Counted from the first letter of the stretch, positions 1-11,101 are shown. The stretch is 64,000 bases of DNA from Nosocomiicoccus massiliensis (GCF_002871345.2 NZ_CP136964.1:1-64000); one strand, 5' to 3'. Numbers and translations: made by a program. Notes: generated from the letters alone by a model not told the origin.

Positions 1-1365
1 ATGGAAGATGTTTTAATTGGTCGAATATTGACTGGTTTAACGTTAGGTGTACATATTCTGTATGCGACAGTAGGAGTAGGAATTCCGTTACTCATTATGG
101 TACTGGAATTTCTAGGCATTAAAAAGAATGATTATCACTACTTAACGATGGCACGTAGAATTGCGATGGGATACACAGTCACTGTTGCCGTAGGTGTTGT
201 TACCGGTACAATTATCGGTCTTCAATTATCATTAATATGGCCACAGTTTATGCAACTTGCCGGTCATATTATTGCGTTACCACTATTCATGGAAACATTT
301 GCGTTTTTCTTTGAAGCGATATTTTTAGGTATTTACTTATATACGTGGGATCGATTTAAAAATCGCTGGCACCACTGGTATTTAACAATTCCAGTCGTAC
401 TTGGTGCAGGAATTTCCGCGGTGTTTATTACGATGGTAAATAGCTTTATGAACTCTCCAGCAGGCTTTAAAATCGTTGACGGTGTGTTAAAAAATGTCGA
501 TCCTTTAAAAGCGATGTTTAACCCGTCGATGCCAGAACGAGTGTTCCACGTACTCGTTACAGCGTATATGACAGCAGCGTTTATTATGGTGACGATCGCA
601 GCGTTTAACTTATTAAAGTCTAAATTCGATGAAGATCGTGAGTATCACAAAAAAGGCTTAAAAGTGATGATGGTCATTGGTTTAATTATGTCTGGACTCA
701 CTTTACTCGCAGGAGATTTATCTGCAAAGTATTTACATAATCATCAACCAGAAAAACTTGCTGCAATGGAGTGGCACTTTGAAACAGAAAGTAACGCGGA
801 TTTAATTTTATTTGGTGTACTCGATGAAGAAAACCAAGAAGTGAAAGGTGCACTCAGAATTCCGAGCGCGTTAAGTATTTTATCGGACTGGAAACCGAGT
901 ACTGAAGTGACAGGGTTAAACGATATCCCTAAAGATGAATGGCCACCACTTGTCATTCACTATTTCTTTGACGTCATGGTATTCTTTGGAATGTTTGGAT
1001 TCGGAGCGAGTCTTTTATACTTTATCTTAAAATGGTTAAAACCGGAGTTACTACACAGTAAGTTGATGTTGTATATATATGTCTTAACCGGTCCGTTATC
1101 ATTTTTAGCAATTGAAGCGGGTTGGTTTACAGCTGAACTTGGTCGTCAGCCATGGATGGTACGTGGATATATGCGCGTCAGTGAAGCGATCACCGAGGCG
1201 AGTGGTTTAGGGTTAACGCTAATCCTATTCGGTGTTTTATACTTCGTATTAGTAACGACGACTATTCTCGTGTTAACGCGTATGTTTAAAGATAAATCAG
1301 CAAAAGATAGCCAAATTCAATATTATGGTACTGAAAGTTTAGATGAGACTGGAGGTCGATTCTAA
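1..1365 (+). CDS. cydA: Cytochrome bd-type quinol oxidase subunit I
   Basis: This 454-residue membrane protein is the heme-bearing subunit I of a bd-type quinol oxidase, which reduces O2 with quinol electrons at the cytoplasmic membrane. Visible signature residues are H18, E98 and E105 in the METFAFFFE segment, H183, and the GRQPW motif at 381-385. From memory of the families, the N-terminus (RILTGLTLGVHILYATVG) resembles the YthA/cyanide-insensitive branch more than Escherichia coli CydA; I infer that subtype. The ATG is the first base of the window, so its ribosome binding site and promoter cannot be seen. The stop codon overlaps the cydB start (TAATG), which suggests translational coupling. 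Confidence 0.93.
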   Translation: MEDVLIGRILTGLTLGVHILYATVGVGIPLLIMVLEFLGIKKNDYHYLTMARRIAMGYTVTVAVGVVTGTIIGLQLSLIWPQFMQLAGHIIALPLFMETFAFFFEAIFLGIYLYTWDRFKNRWHHWYLTIPVVLGAGISAVFITMVNSFMNSPAGFKIVDGVLKNVDPLKAMFNPSMPERVFHVLVTAYMTAAFIMVTIAAFNLLKSKFDEDREYHKKGLKVMMVIGLIMSGLTLLAGDLSAKYLHNHQPEKLAAMEWHFETESNADLILFGVLDEENQEVKGALRIPSALSILSDWKPSTEVTGLNDIPKDEWPPLVIHYFFDVMVFFGMFGFGASLLYFILKWLKPELLHSKLMLYIYVLTGPLSFLAIEAGWFTAELGRQPWMVRGYMRVSEAITEASGLGLTLILFGVLYFVLVTTTILVLTRMFKDKSAKDSQIQYYGTESLDETGGRF

Positions 1366-2378
1366 TGGATTTTGCAACACTAGGTATTACAGTACTTTGG
1401 ACGTTTTTATACGGATACGTCGTCATTGCATCGATTGACTTTGGTGCAGGGTTTTATAACTTCTATGCAAAATTAACGAATCAAGATAATATTATTACAC
1501 CGATTATTAACCGCTATTTAAATCCTGTATGGGAAGTCACGAACGTATTCTTCGTATTCTTCTTCGTTGGGATCGTCGGATTTTTCCCGGACTCGGCATA
1601 CTATTTAGGTACGGTGTTACTCATTCCAGCGTCTATATCGTTAATTATGTTAGCGATTCGCGGAAGTTATTATGCATTTAACCAATATTCTAAAGGCACG
1701 AATATGGTTTGGACGTTTTTATACGGTGTAACAGGGTTATTTATCCCAGCGTCGCTTTCAGTCGCACTGGTCATATCTGAAGGTGGTTTTATAGAAGAAA
1801 CTGCTGCAGGTCTTGATTTAGACTATGTCGAACTATTTTTTAGCGGATATACGTGGTCCGTCGTATTTTTAGCAGTCATTTCTGTGTTATATATTTCGAG
1901 TGGTTTTTTACTTTTCTATTCGAATCGTGCAAAAGCAAAGCAAGCCGTGCATTTAACGCGTACATGGTTCTTAACATGGACAATTCCAATGCTCGTCATT
2001 TCTCAATTTGTGTTCCTAGAGCTTCGCGCAACGAATAGAGAACACTTTGACAATGCCACACAAAATTACTGGTACTTCTTCTTATGTAGTATTGTATTTA
2101 TGGCAATTGCTGTGTACTTAGTTTATAAAAAGAAAAATTACGGTATTGCGTTTATTATGGTGATGTTACAGTTTGCGTTCGCATTTTTCGGTTATGGAAT
2201 TAGTAAATTACCATATATTTTATATCCGTTTATAAAACTCGATGCGGTCGTTAACGACTCGATGGCCATCGCACTCGTCATTGTGTTCGTTTTAGGTTTA
2301 CTATTACTTATTCCAAGTCTTATAATATTAATGAGATTATTCTTATTCGATAAAGATTACGTACAAGGTAAGGAGTAA
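1365..2378 (+). CDS. cydB: Cytochrome bd-type quinol oxidase subunit II
   Basis: This 337-residue polytopic protein is subunit II of the bd oxidase. It opens with a TVLWTFLYGYVVIASIDFGAGFYNF segment typical of CydB and has roughly eight or nine hydrophobic stretches with no large soluble domain. It pairs with CydA to form the membrane heterodimer. The ATG overlaps the cydA stop by one base. It is followed three bases later by ktrC, so the three genes are probably one transcript ending at the hairpin near 3045. Assignment rests on sequence character and position after cydA. Confidence 0.92.
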   Translation: MDFATLGITVLWTFLYGYVVIASIDFGAGFYNFYAKLTNQDNIITPIINRYLNPVWEVTNVFFVFFFVGIVGFFPDSAYYLGTVLLIPASISLIMLAIRGSYYAFNQYSKGTNMVWTFLYGVTGLFIPASLSVALVISEGGFIEETAAGLDLDYVELFFSGYTWSVVFLAVISVLYISSGFLLFYSNRAKAKQAVHLTRTWFLTWTIPMLVISQFVFLELRATNREHFDNATQNYWYFFLCSIVFMAIAVYLVYKKKNYGIAFIMVMLQFAFAFFGYGISKLPYILYPFIKLDAVVNDSMAIALVIVFVLGLLLLIPSLIILMRLFLFDKDYVQGKE

Positions 2379-2381
2379 GTT

Positions 2382-3026
2382 ATGAAAAAAGAATTTGCGG
2401 TAATCGGACTCGGAAGATTCGGTTCGAGTATCGTTAAAGAATTACAAAAGTTAAATGTGAACGTTCTTGCGATTGACAAAGATGAAGCGGTTATTAACGA
2501 ATATAAGGATCTTGTCACTGAAGCGGTGATCGGTAATACGATGGATGAAAACGTCTTAAAAAGTGTAGGTATTACTAACTTCGACCACGTCATCGTTGCG
2601 ATTGGTGAGAGTATTCAAGGCAGTATTTTAACGACACTTATATTAAAAGACCTCGGATGCGAAAAAGTGACGGTTAAAGCTCAAAATGATTATCACGGTA
2701 GAGTGTTAGAAAAAATCGGTGCAGATGCTGTGATTCACCCTGAAAGAGATATCGGGCGATTACTTGCACACCGACTCGTATCGACACATACTCTCGATAT
2801 ACTCGAAATTTCAGATAACCACTCAATCGTAGAATTTAAAGCAGTTGAAGCTTTTACAAATCGTACGCTAGATGAGTTAGACTTTAGAAATAAATTTGGA
2901 GTATCCGTATTAGCCATTAAACGACATGAGCACATTATCGTGTCGCCAGATTCGCACACGCCAATTCTTGAAGACGATATTTTAATATTAATTGCAAGCG
3001 ATGAAATCTCTCACACTTTGAAATAG
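2382..3026 (+). CDS. ktrC: Ktr potassium uptake regulatory subunit (RCK/TrkA domain)
   Basis: This 214-residue cytosolic protein has an RCK N-terminal Rossmann domain (glycine motif GLGRFG at 9-14, acidic D at the end of beta-2 in LAIDKDE) and a C-terminal RCK_C domain from about residue 130. Such proteins form the nucleotide- and c-di-AMP-binding gating ring of KtrB/KtrD K+ channels. In Staphylococcus aureus the homologue directly after cydB is called KtrC, and the synteny is the same here. No channel gene lies in the window. The alternative name is ktrA, because the two paralogues cannot be separated without alignment. Confidence 0.88.
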   Translation: MKKEFAVIGLGRFGSSIVKELQKLNVNVLAIDKDEAVINEYKDLVTEAVIGNTMDENVLKSVGITNFDHVIVAIGESIQGSILTTLILKDLGCEKVTVKAQNDYHGRVLEKIGADAVIHPERDIGRLLAHRLVSTHTLDILEISDNHSIVEFKAVEAFTNRTLDELDFRNKFGVSVLAIKRHEHIIVSPDSHTPILEDDILILIASDEISHTLK

Positions 3027-3044
3027 TGATGGGGGACAACTAAA

Positions 3045-3080
3045 AAATACCCGTTACAATTAAGTAACGGGTATTTTCAA
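3045..3080. terminator. Bidirectional intrinsic terminator between ktrC and rnjA
   Basis: The arms AAATACCCGTTAC (3045-3057) and GTAACGGGTATTT (3064-3076) form a 13-bp stem with a six-base loop. A-rich sequence on the left and T-rich sequence on the right let it end both the cydAB-ktrC transcript and the opposing rpoY-rnjA transcript. Confidence 0.8.
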
Positions 3081-3084
3081 GTTT

Positions 3085-4770
3085 TTATTTATCTTCTAAC
3101 GTCTCGTCGTTAACTCTCATAATCATTGGTAAAATCATCGGTTTACGATGTGTCTTTTTGTATAAGTAATTCGATAAGTCTTGAATGATGAGTTGTTTGA
3201 CGTTAAACCATTCGACGTTGTCTTCTTCTAATAACTCTTCGATGGATTCTTTTAGGCGTTTCTCTGCGCTACGAATGAGTCTAAATGATTCTCTCATATA
3301 GACGAACCCACGAGAAATAATGTCTGGACCTGAAAGTAGTGTCTGTGTTTTAAAGTCGATAGATACGACGACGACTGCTAATCCTTCTTCTGAAAGTTCT
3401 TTACGGTCACGTAGTACGATATTTCCGATATCTCCAATTCCGATACCGTCTACAAATACTGTTCCAGCTGGTACTTTTCCTGAAATCTCTGCACCGTTTC
3501 TATCGATAGATAAGACGTCACCATTTTCCATTAAGAAGATTTTATCTTTATCGACACCTGTGTCGATACCGAGTTCTTTATGGATTTTTTGCATACGGTA
3601 TTCACCGTGAATAGGCATAAAGTACTCTGGGCGAATGAGTCTAAGCATTAGTTTTTGTTCTTCTTGTGAGCCGTGTCCAGACGTATGGATGTTTGACAAC
3701 GGTCCATGAATTACGTCTGCACCTGCTTTATAAAGAGCATTAATTGTTTTATTGACACTCATCGTGTTCCCAGGAATAGGTGAGCTACTAAAGACGACTG
3801 TATCATCTGGAATGATTGAAATTTGTCTATGTGTACCGTTTGCGATACGAGACAATGCTGCCATCGGTTCACCTTGAGATCCTGTACAAAGGATCATAAT
3901 TTGGTGTTTTTCGTAACGGTTAATTTCTTTTGCTTCTATGAATGTGTCTACTGGCGCTTTAATATAACCGAGTTCTTGACCGATTTTAATGTTGTTTTCC
4001 ATACTTCTTCCGAAAACGACAATTTTACGGTTGAATTTTACAGCAGCATCGATTGCTTGTTGAACTCTATAAATGTTAGATGCAAATGTCGCAAATATAA
4101 TACGACCAGAGCATTGTCTAAAAATATCTTCAACGTTTTGACCGACTTCTTTTTCACTCATTGTGAAATTTGGTACAGTCGCGTTCGTTGAGTCTGATAG
4201 AAGTAAAAGTACGCCTTCTTCACCTAAATTGGCCATTTTTGTAATGTTCGCAGGCTCTCCAACCGGTGTAAAGTCAAACTTAAAGTCACCCGTATGGACG
4301 ATGTTACCTTCAGGTGTTTTTACAACGACACCGTACGCTTCAGGTATAGAGTGCGTCGTTAAGTAAAATTCTACTGACATATTTTCAAACTTTAACACGT
4401 CTGACTCAGTAATTGGATTTAATGATGTACGGTGCATTAACTTATGTTCTTCTAATTTGTTTTGAATAAGGCCAAGTGCTAGTGGGCCAGAGTATATAGG
4501 CACTGAAATTTCTTTTAATAAAAATGGAATTCCACCGATATGGTCTTCGTGACCATGTGTGACGACGAGCGCTTTAATTTTATGTTCGTTTTCTTTTAAA
4601 TACGTATAATCCGGTATGACGTAGTCAACGCCAAGTTCATCGTCACTTGGGAATTTAATCCCCGCGTCAATAATAATAATTTCGTCTTTGTATTCCACAC
4701 AGTAAGTGTTTTTCCCGATCTCCCCAAGTCCACCTAGGGCGAACACTTTTACTTTGGATGTTTGAGTCAT
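3085..4770 (-). CDS. rnjA: Ribonuclease J1
   Basis: This 561-residue protein is a metallo-beta-lactamase/beta-CASP ribonuclease with endonuclease and 5'-to-3' exonuclease activity, central to mRNA turnover in Firmicutes. The metal motif THGHEDH is at 71-77 (H72, H74, D76, H77). The [10 protein letters not shown] and PIHGEYRM segments are typical of RNase J, and the length matches J1 (about 555 residues). Its ATG overlaps the rpoY stop by one base, so the two are co-translated. Expression may be controlled through the leader described at 4986-5165. Confidence 0.95.
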   Translation of the reverse strand: MTQTSKVKVFALGGLGEIGKNTYCVEYKDEIIIIDAGIKFPSDDELGVDYVIPDYTYLKENEHKIKALVVTHGHEDHIGGIPFLLKEISVPIYSGPLALGLIQNKLEEHKLMHRTSLNPITESDVLKFENMSVEFYLTTHSIPEAYGVVVKTPEGNIVHTGDFKFDFTPVGEPANITKMANLGEEGVLLLLSDSTNATVPNFTMSEKEVGQNVEDIFRQCSGRIIFATFASNIYRVQQAIDAAVKFNRKIVVFGRSMENNIKIGQELGYIKAPVDTFIEAKEINRYEKHQIMILCTGSQGEPMAALSRIANGTHRQISIIPDDTVVFSSSPIPGNTMSVNKTINALYKAGADVIHGPLSNIHTSGHGSQEEQKLMLRLIRPEYFMPIHGEYRMQKIHKELGIDTGVDKDKIFLMENGDVLSIDRNGAEISGKVPAGTVFVDGIGIGDIGNIVLRDRKELSEEGLAVVVVSIDFKTQTLLSGPDIISRGFVYMRESFRLIRSAEKRLKESIEELLEEDNVEWFNVKQLIIQDLSNYLYKKTHRKPMILPMIMRVNDETLEDK

Positions 4771-4985
4771 TATAGTTTCGTAACCTCAAAGTCTTCGTTA
4801 TGTTCTTTTTCGTATGCTAAATGATCGGGAGTTAACGCTTCAATGTGCTCTAAAGTGACTTCTTTGTCACCGAAATACTTTCTTACTTGTTCTAAATTTT
4901 CTGCTTCAACGTACATTGATTTTGTTTCTTCACGAATAATACGTTGCGTTTTATGATTTTGATAAAATACTTTAAAAATTTCCAT
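4770..4985 (-). CDS. rpoY: RNA polymerase epsilon subunit (YkzG/RpoY)
   Basis: This 71-residue protein starts MEIFKVFYQ and matches the small RNA polymerase epsilon subunit (DUF1447, YkzG), which occurs only in Firmicutes and sits on the core enzyme. A longer frame starting at 5036 exists, but the ATG at 4985 has an AAGGAGT ribosome binding site 9 bases upstream, and the longer version would begin inside the terminator hairpin. The upstream partner of rnjA in Bacillus and Staphylococcus is the same gene. The one-base overlap with rnjA suggests coupling. Confidence 0.9.
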   Translation of the reverse strand: MEIFKVFYQNHKTQRIIREETKSMYVEAENLEQVRKYFGDKEVTLEHIEALTPDHLAYEKEHNEDFEVTKL

Positions 4986-5165
4986 TTCAAATAAACTCCT
5001 TAAATGTTTTATAAAAAATAAGATGTGCTCGTTCATGAAAGCACATCTTCAACCGGATAGATATCCTTTTATACTAAGTTGCCAACTGCCATTTCGGCTT
5101 TTAGATGTTATTGAACATGTCAATTTGTGCTCATTTTCATAAACACAATTCGTACCTTTATACTT
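4986..5165 (-). promoter_or_regulatory. Structured 5' leader with attenuator-like terminator upstream of rpoY-rnjA
   Basis: Between a good promoter and rpoY lie about 180 bases of leader. On the transcript it carries small hairpins (GCCGAAATGGC, AGTTGGCAACT, GGATATCTATCC at about 5063-5098) and then a perfect 10-bp stem (AAGATGTGCT 5040-5049 with AGCACATCTT 5020-5029). That stem is followed by a T-run at 5013-5018, which gives an intrinsic terminator just before the gene. An upstream segment at 5126-5143 is complementary, with a 3-base bulge, to the proximal terminator arm plus loop and could act as an antiterminator. I do not recognise a named riboswitch class. Confidence 0.6.
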
Positions 5166-5171
5166 AAGTTT

Positions 5172-5200
5172 ATTCTACCTCATAGACGAATGTGTTGCAA
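5172..5200 (-). promoter_or_regulatory. Sigma-A promoter for rpoY-rnjA
   Basis: On the minus strand TTGCAA (5195-5200) is separated by exactly 17 bases from TAGAAT (5172-5177), a good match to the vegetative consensus. Transcription would begin near 5165. The same stretch holds a weaker plus-strand candidate (TATAAT at 5207-5212) for the gene at 5234, so the two promoters overlap. Confidence 0.65.
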
Positions 5201-5233
5201 AGACTTTATAATAATAATAAAGGGGGTAAGGCA

Positions 5234-5500
5234 ATGGATGCTTTACAAATTTACGAAACGATTCGTCGTGAAATGTCGCGTGAAGATAAACGTGTCGAAT
5301 TCATTGAATTTAACATAAGAAATGACATGTATATTATGAATTTAATTTATGATTATGTGGCTTCTAATACGTACGAACATCACTTTATACCACATGAGGC
5401 AGATCCACTTATTTTAAACGAAGAGACGTACGAACAACTCATCGATATTTTAAACGATAAAGGAATTCGTTACGTCACTAGAAATGACGATTTTATTTAA
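5234..5500 (+). CDS. Hypothetical protein, 88 residues
   Basis: This small soluble, acidic protein begins [18 protein letters not shown] and has no signal peptide or membrane segment. I do not recognise its family. The ATG at 5234 follows an AAAGGGGG ribosome binding site, so I prefer it to the longer frame starting at 5192, which lies within the promoter region. A TATAAT at 5207-5212 would give a very short leader. Its stop codon overlaps the stop of the opposing def gene, with no terminator between them. The composition looks like a real, probably helical, cytosolic protein. Confidence 0.72.
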   Translation: MDALQIYETIRREMSREDKRVEFIEFNIRNDMYIMNLIYDYVASNTYEHHFIPHEADPLILNEETYEQLIDILNDKGIRYVTRNDDFI

Positions 5501-6051
5501 TCTTCAAATGGTACTGCACCGTCACGCGGCTCGTTTGGATTTTCTTGATCGATATGATCATAGAACATCACACCGTTTAAGTGGTCCATCTCGTGTTGAA
5601 GGACGATTGCAAGTAATCCTTTTGCTTTAATTTCAATTTTATTGCCGTCAATATCTAATGCAGATACTCTAAAACGTTTATAGCGGTGGACGATTCCGTC
5701 GATATCTTCATCGACACTTAAACATCCTTCTCCACCTGGAAGATATGTCTCTTGTACAGAGTGACTCACTAATTTCGGGTTAATGAGCATATAATCATAC
5801 ACTGGTTCGTTCATTTCGTCTGTAATGTAAATCGCGATCATACGTTTATCGATATTGACTTGCGGTGCTGCAAGTCCAACGCCTGCTCTTAAATTATATT
5901 TTTGAGCGGTTTTTTCATCTTGTGACATCACTAAATACTCGCGCATTTCACGTAATTGACGTTTTGTCTCCTCGTCAATTTCAGTGACTTCTTTTACTTT
6001 TGTTCTTAATATTGGATGTCCATCTCTAACAATATCATCCATTGTAAGCAT
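5497..6051 (-). CDS. def: Peptide deformylase
   Basis: This 184-residue enzyme removes the formyl group from nascent N-termini. All three family motifs are present: GVGLAAPQ (57-64), EGCLSV with metal ligand C110, and QHEMDH with H153, E154 and H157. The length and the insertion after motif 1 fit the Gram-positive type 2 deformylase. An AGGAGA site lies 7 bases before the ATG. It is divergent from pdhA, as in Staphylococcus aureus. Its last three bases overlap the stop of the opposing small gene. Confidence 0.96.
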   Translation of the reverse strand: MLTMDDIVRDGHPILRTKVKEVTEIDEETKRQLREMREYLVMSQDEKTAQKYNLRAGVGLAAPQVNIDKRMIAIYITDEMNEPVYDYMLINPKLVSHSVQETYLPGGEGCLSVDEDIDGIVHRYKRFRVSALDIDGNKIEIKAKGLLAIVLQHEMDHLNGVMFYDHIDQENPNEPRDGAVPFED

Positions 6052-6119
6052 AAAATCTCTCCTAAGCTAAAATTCATTTTTTAATTATACATTATATTAT
6101 AGAAGTATGACAAAAAGAG

Positions 6120-6148
6120 TTACTGATACGTCCAAAATACTATATAAT
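6120..6148 (+). promoter_or_regulatory. Promoter of the pdh operon
   Basis: TTACTG (6120-6125) and a perfect TATAAT (6143-6148) are 17 bases apart, about 100 bases before pdhA. An inverted repeat, TTTAAAAG (6164-6171) and CTTTTAAA (6179-6186), lies just downstream of the expected start and could be an operator. Confidence 0.6.
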
Positions 6149-6242
6149 GAAACAGAAGTACCGTTTAAAAGTCGATATCTTTTAAATGCGTGAATACTTT
6201 ATGTTATTATTACTGTAAGCATTTTTATGAAAGGTATGGTGA

Positions 6243-7355
<1,113 letters not shown>

Positions 7356-7358
7356 TCA

Positions 7359-8336
7359 ATGGCTGAATTAACGATGATTCAAGCGATTACTGAAGCGATG
7401 CGTACAGAACTTAAAAATGACGAAAACGTACTCGTGTTTGGAGAGGACGTTGGAGTTAATGGTGGTGTATTCTTAGCGACTCAAGGATTACAAGAAGAGT
7501 TTGGAGTCGACCGTGTATTTGACACACCACTTGCAGAGAGTGCAATCGCATCACTCGGTTTAGGTTTAACATTAGAAGGATATCGTCCGGTTGTTGAAAT
7601 CCAGTTCTTCGGATTCTTATTTGAAGCGATGGATGGAATTGCTGGACAAATTGCACGTCATAGATACCGTTCAGGCGGTTCTAAAAAGACTCCTATCGTA
7701 GTTCGTGCACCATTTGGTGGTGGAGTAAACACACCAGAATTACACGCAGACTCACTTGAAGGTCTCATGGCACAAACGCCTGGTTTACGTGTAGTAATTC
7801 CATCAACACCAAGCGATGCAAAAGGACTACTCATCTCAGCAATTCGCTCAGATGACCCTGTAATTTTCTTAGAGCATATGAAGTTATACCGTTCATTCCG
7901 TGAAGAAGTACCTGAAGAGGCTTACGAAGTGGAAATTGGTAAAGCAGCGGTTCGTCGTGAAGGTGACGATGTGACATTAATCGCTTATGGTGCGATGGTT
8001 CACGAAGCACTTCATGCTGCTGAAGAGTTAGAAAAAGAAAATATTTCTGCAGAAGTGATCGACTTAAGAACAGTATCTCCAGTCGACTACGAAACACTTG
8101 TTAAATCTGTAGAGAAAACAAATCGTGCAGTCGTGATTCAAGAAGCTCAGCACCAAGCAGGTGTTGGTGGACAAGTCACAGCTGAGTTACAAGAACGTAC
8201 AATTCTTTCGTTAGAAGCACCTATTTTACGTGTAAGCGCGCCAGACACAGTGTATCCATTCACTGCAGCTGAAAAAGTATGGCTGCCTGGAAAAGATGAA
8301 ATTATCGAAAAAGCGAAAGAAGTTATCAATTTCTAA
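7359..8336 (+). CDS. pdhB: Pyruvate dehydrogenase E1 beta subunit
   Basis: This 325-residue protein is the transketolase-like beta half of E1. [35 protein letters not shown] and [15 protein letters not shown] are characteristic of the ThDP pyrophosphate and pyrimidine-binding half, and the C-terminal transketolase domain follows. It begins 3 bases after pdhA with a GGGAAGGAG ribosome binding site inside the end of pdhA. It is the second gene of the pdh operon. Confidence 0.96.
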   Translation: MAELTMIQAITEAMRTELKNDENVLVFGEDVGVNGGVFLATQGLQEEFGVDRVFDTPLAESAIASLGLGLTLEGYRPVVEIQFFGFLFEAMDGIAGQIARHRYRSGGSKKTPIVVRAPFGGGVNTPELHADSLEGLMAQTPGLRVVIPSTPSDAKGLLISAIRSDDPVIFLEHMKLYRSFREEVPEEAYEVEIGKAAVRREGDDVTLIAYGAMVHEALHAAEELEKENISAEVIDLRTVSPVDYETLVKSVEKTNRAVVIQEAQHQAGVGGQVTAELQERTILSLEAPILRVSAPDTVYPFTAAEKVWLPGKDEIIEKAKEVINF

Positions 8337-8354
8337 AACTTAGGGGGGAAATTC

Positions 8355-9638
8355 ATGGCTTATGAAGTGAAACTTCATGATATCGGTGAAGGAATTCATG
8401 AAGGTGAAATTGCGAAGTGGTTCATCAATGAAGGTGACCAAATTGAAGAGGATGATACGCTCGTAGAGATCGCAAACGACAAAGCAGTCGTAGAAATGCC
8501 ATCTCCAGTATCAGGTACAATTCAAAAGATTCACGTCGCAGAAGGAGAAGTGACGACAGTCGGGACAGTACTTGTAACGATTGATGACGGTAGTGAAGAT
8601 ACGCCGTCAGAAGACACATCTTCTGACTCAGAAAAAGAAGAAGATAAAAAAGAAGAGCCTGTAAAAGAAGAAAAAGAAGAGAAAACTGAAGAAAAATCAG
8701 AATCTAAAGAGGAAGGTTCTACAGATAAACGATTCGTAAAAGCGATGCCTTCAGTTCGTAAATTTGCTCGTGAAAACGACGTAGATATTACGAAAGTAAC
8801 AGGTACAGGAAAACACGACCGCATTACTAAAGCGGACGTTGAAGCATTTATGAATGGTGGCGCTGAAGAAGCAGCAGATACTGCAGAAACTAAATCTGAA
8901 GAAACATCTAAACAAAGTGTAACGACGGTAACTAAAGACCGTGAAACACGCGAGAAGATGACGTCGATTCGCCGTACAATCGCTAAAGCGATGGTGAGTA
9001 GTAAACAGACGTCTCCACACGTTACAAACATCGACGAAGTAATCGTAGACAATCTATACGAACACCGTCAGAAGTTTAAAGGTTACGCTGAAGAGCAAGG
9101 TACGAAATTAACGTACTTACCATATGTCGTTAAAGCACTTGTATCTGCACTGAAGAAATATCCTGAGTTAAACACATCAGTAGATAGTGAAACGGATGAA
9201 ATTATCCATAAACACTACTATGATATCGGTATTGCTGCTGACACTGACCGCGGGTTAGTCGTTCCAGTAATTAGAGATGCAAATGCAAAATCTATTTTTG
9301 AAATCTCAGATGATATTATGGAACTTGCAACAAAAGCGAGAGATGGTAAACTAACAATGGAAGAAATGCAAGGTGGAAGCATGTCGATTTCTAACCTCGG
9401 ATTTGAAGGAGGTAAATGGTTTACTCCAGTAATTAACCAACCTGAAGTTGCGATCTTAGGAATTGGACGCATTGAAGAGCAACCTGTCGTTGTAGACGGT
9501 GAAGTTGTTCCTGCACGTGTACTTGCGATTTCTATTAGTTACGACCATAGAGTAATCGATGGTGCAGTAGCGCAAAGAGCATTAAATCACATTAAGAAAT
9601 TACTAAATAATCCTGATTTACTATTAATGGAGGGGTAA
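8355..9638 (+). CDS. pdhC: Dihydrolipoamide acetyltransferase (E2)
   Basis: This 427-residue E2 has one lipoyl domain (about 1-78, lipoylated K43 in the DKA motif). A very Glu/Lys/Ser-rich flexible linker spans about 80-125. A peripheral subunit-binding domain follows (about 130-165, [22 protein letters not shown]). The catalytic domain ends with the [10 protein letters not shown] motif (H398). It transfers acetyl groups to CoA and forms the core of the complex. A GGGGGG ribosome binding site precedes the ATG. A single lipoyl domain is usual for this lineage. Confidence 0.96.
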   Translation: MAYEVKLHDIGEGIHEGEIAKWFINEGDQIEEDDTLVEIANDKAVVEMPSPVSGTIQKIHVAEGEVTTVGTVLVTIDDGSEDTPSEDTSSDSEKEEDKKEEPVKEEKEEKTEEKSESKEEGSTDKRFVKAMPSVRKFARENDVDITKVTGTGKHDRITKADVEAFMNGGAEEAADTAETKSEETSKQSVTTVTKDRETREKMTSIRRTIAKAMVSSKQTSPHVTNIDEVIVDNLYEHRQKFKGYAEEQGTKLTYLPYVVKALVSALKKYPELNTSVDSETDEIIHKHYYDIGIAADTDRGLVVPVIRDANAKSIFEISDDIMELATKARDGKLTMEEMQGGSMSISNLGFEGGKWFTPVINQPEVAILGIGRIEEQPVVVDGEVVPARVLAISISYDHRVIDGAVAQRALNHIKKLLNNPDLLLMEG

Positions 9639-9642
9639 AATA

Positions 9643-11052
9643 ATGGTTGTAGGAGATTTTGCAATCGAAGTAGATACAGTCGTCATTGGTGCTGGTCCAG
9701 GAGGATACGTAGCAGCAATTCGTGCGGCTCAGTTAGGACAAAAAGTTGTACTCGTTGAGAAAGATACAGTTGGAGGCGTATGCTTAAACGTTGGTTGTAT
9801 TCCATCTAAAGCATTAATCGCTTCATCACACAGATATCAAGATGCTAAAAACTCTGAAGATATGGGCGTTAAAGTTAAAGACGTAAAATTAGATTTCTCT
9901 AAAGTACAAGAATTTAAAGGTAAAGTCGTCGACCAACTTGTTGGTGGTGTAGAATCACTACTTAAAGGTAACAAAGTTGAAGTTGTTAAAGGTGAAGCTT
10001 ACTTCTCTGGTAAAAACAGCATTAAAGTTGCGACTGAAAACCAATCACAAACGTATGAGTTTAAACATGCGATTGTAGCGACAGGTTCTCGTCCGATTGA
10101 AATCCCAGGATTTGCATTTGGTGATCGTGTACTCGATTCAACAGGTGCACTTAACCTAGAAAAATTACCTAAAAAACTTGTTGTTATCGGTGGAGGATAT
10201 ATCGGTACTGAACTTGGTACTGCATATGCAAACTTAGGTACTGAAGTAACAATTTTAGAAGGTATGAAAGATATCTTAGGTGGTTTCGAAAGAAACATGA
10301 CATCACTCGTTAAACGTAACCTTAAGAAAAAAGACGTTAAAGTTGTGACTGAGGCGATGGCAAAATCAGCTGAAGAAACTAAAGATGGCGTTAAAGTTAC
10401 GTATGAAGATAAAAAAGGTAACACTGAGACAATCGAAGCAGACTACGTATTAGTTACTGTAGGTCGTCGTCCAAATACAGACGAACTTGGTTTAGAAGGT
10501 ATCGGTGTTAAATTAACAGACAGAGGACTTGTTGAAGTTGATAAACAAGGTCGTTCATCTGTTGATTCAATCTTTGCAATTGGTGATATCGTACCTGGTT
10601 TACCACTTGCACATAAAGCAAGCTACGAAGCAAAAGTTGCTGCTGAAGCAATCGCTGGTGAAAAATCTGAAGTAGATTACATCGGTATGCCTGCAGTATG
10701 CTTCACAGAGCCTGAACTTGCATCAGTTGGTATTAATGAAACTGAAGCAAAAGAAGAAGGACTCGACATCGTTACAGGCCGTTTCCCATTTGCAGCAAAT
10801 GGTCGTGCAATCGGTTTAAACAAAACAGATGGTTTCGTAAAACTCGTTGCGCGTAAAGAAGACGGATTAGTAATCGGTGCTCAAGTAGCTGGTGACGGCG
10901 CGTCAGACATCATTTCTGAACTTGCATTAGCAGTTGAAACAGGAATGACATTAGAAGACGTTGCATTAACAATTCACCCGCACCCAACATTAGGTGAAAT
11001 GCCTATGGAAGCGGCTGAAGCAGCACTTGGACGTCCAATCCACTCATTATAA
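9643..11052 (+). CDS. pdhD: Dihydrolipoamide dehydrogenase (E3)
   Basis: This 469-residue flavoprotein reoxidises dihydrolipoamide with NAD+. The FAD-binding GAGPGG is followed by the redox disulfide in [13 protein letters not shown] (C47 and C52). A second Rossmann motif [10 protein letters not shown] binds NAD, and the C-terminal HPHPTLGE supplies the catalytic His-Glu pair (H447, E452). It is the last gene of the pdh operon, followed by a strong terminator. The same E3 usually also serves other 2-oxoacid dehydrogenases, but none is encoded here. Confidence 0.96.
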   Translation: MVVGDFAIEVDTVVIGAGPGGYVAAIRAAQLGQKVVLVEKDTVGGVCLNVGCIPSKALIASSHRYQDAKNSEDMGVKVKDVKLDFSKVQEFKGKVVDQLVGGVESLLKGNKVEVVKGEAYFSGKNSIKVATENQSQTYEFKHAIVATGSRPIEIPGFAFGDRVLDSTGALNLEKLPKKLVVIGGGYIGTELGTAYANLGTEVTILEGMKDILGGFERNMTSLVKRNLKKKDVKVVTEAMAKSAEETKDGVKVTYEDKKGNTETIEADYVLVTVGRRPNTDELGLEGIGVKLTDRGLVEVDKQGRSSVDSIFAIGDIVPGLPLAHKASYEAKVAAEAIAGEKSEVDYIGMPAVCFTEPELASVGINETEAKEEGLDIVTGRFPFAANGRAIGLNKTDGFVKLVARKEDGLVIGAQVAGDGASDIISELALAVETGMTLEDVALTIHPHPTLGEMPMEAAEAALGRPIHSL

Positions 11053-11058
11053 TTAACT

Positions 11059-11083
11059 AAAGCGCTCAAATGAGCGCTTTTTT
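11059..11083 (+). terminator. Terminator of the pdh operon
   Basis: AAAGCGCTC (11059-11067) pairs with GAGCGCTTT (11072-11080) across a four-base loop and is followed by T residues. Confidence 0.88.
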
Positions 11084-11101
11084 CTTTGGAGGTTTTTATA
11101 T

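Noticed and set aside
3823..4191. 122-codon frame antisense to rnjA
   Set aside because: Cysteine-rich nonsense composition and full overlap with the RNase J1 catalytic region.
5050..5100. Known riboswitch (SAM, preQ1, glmS or similar) in the rpoY leader
   Set aside because: None of the conserved core sequences of those classes that I know is present; only generic hairpins and a terminator can be shown.
8531..9052. 173-codon open frame antisense to pdhC
   Set aside because: It mirrors the Glu/Lys-rich linker and lipoyl region of PdhC as a Ser-rich string and has no ribosome binding site; the sense gene is certain.
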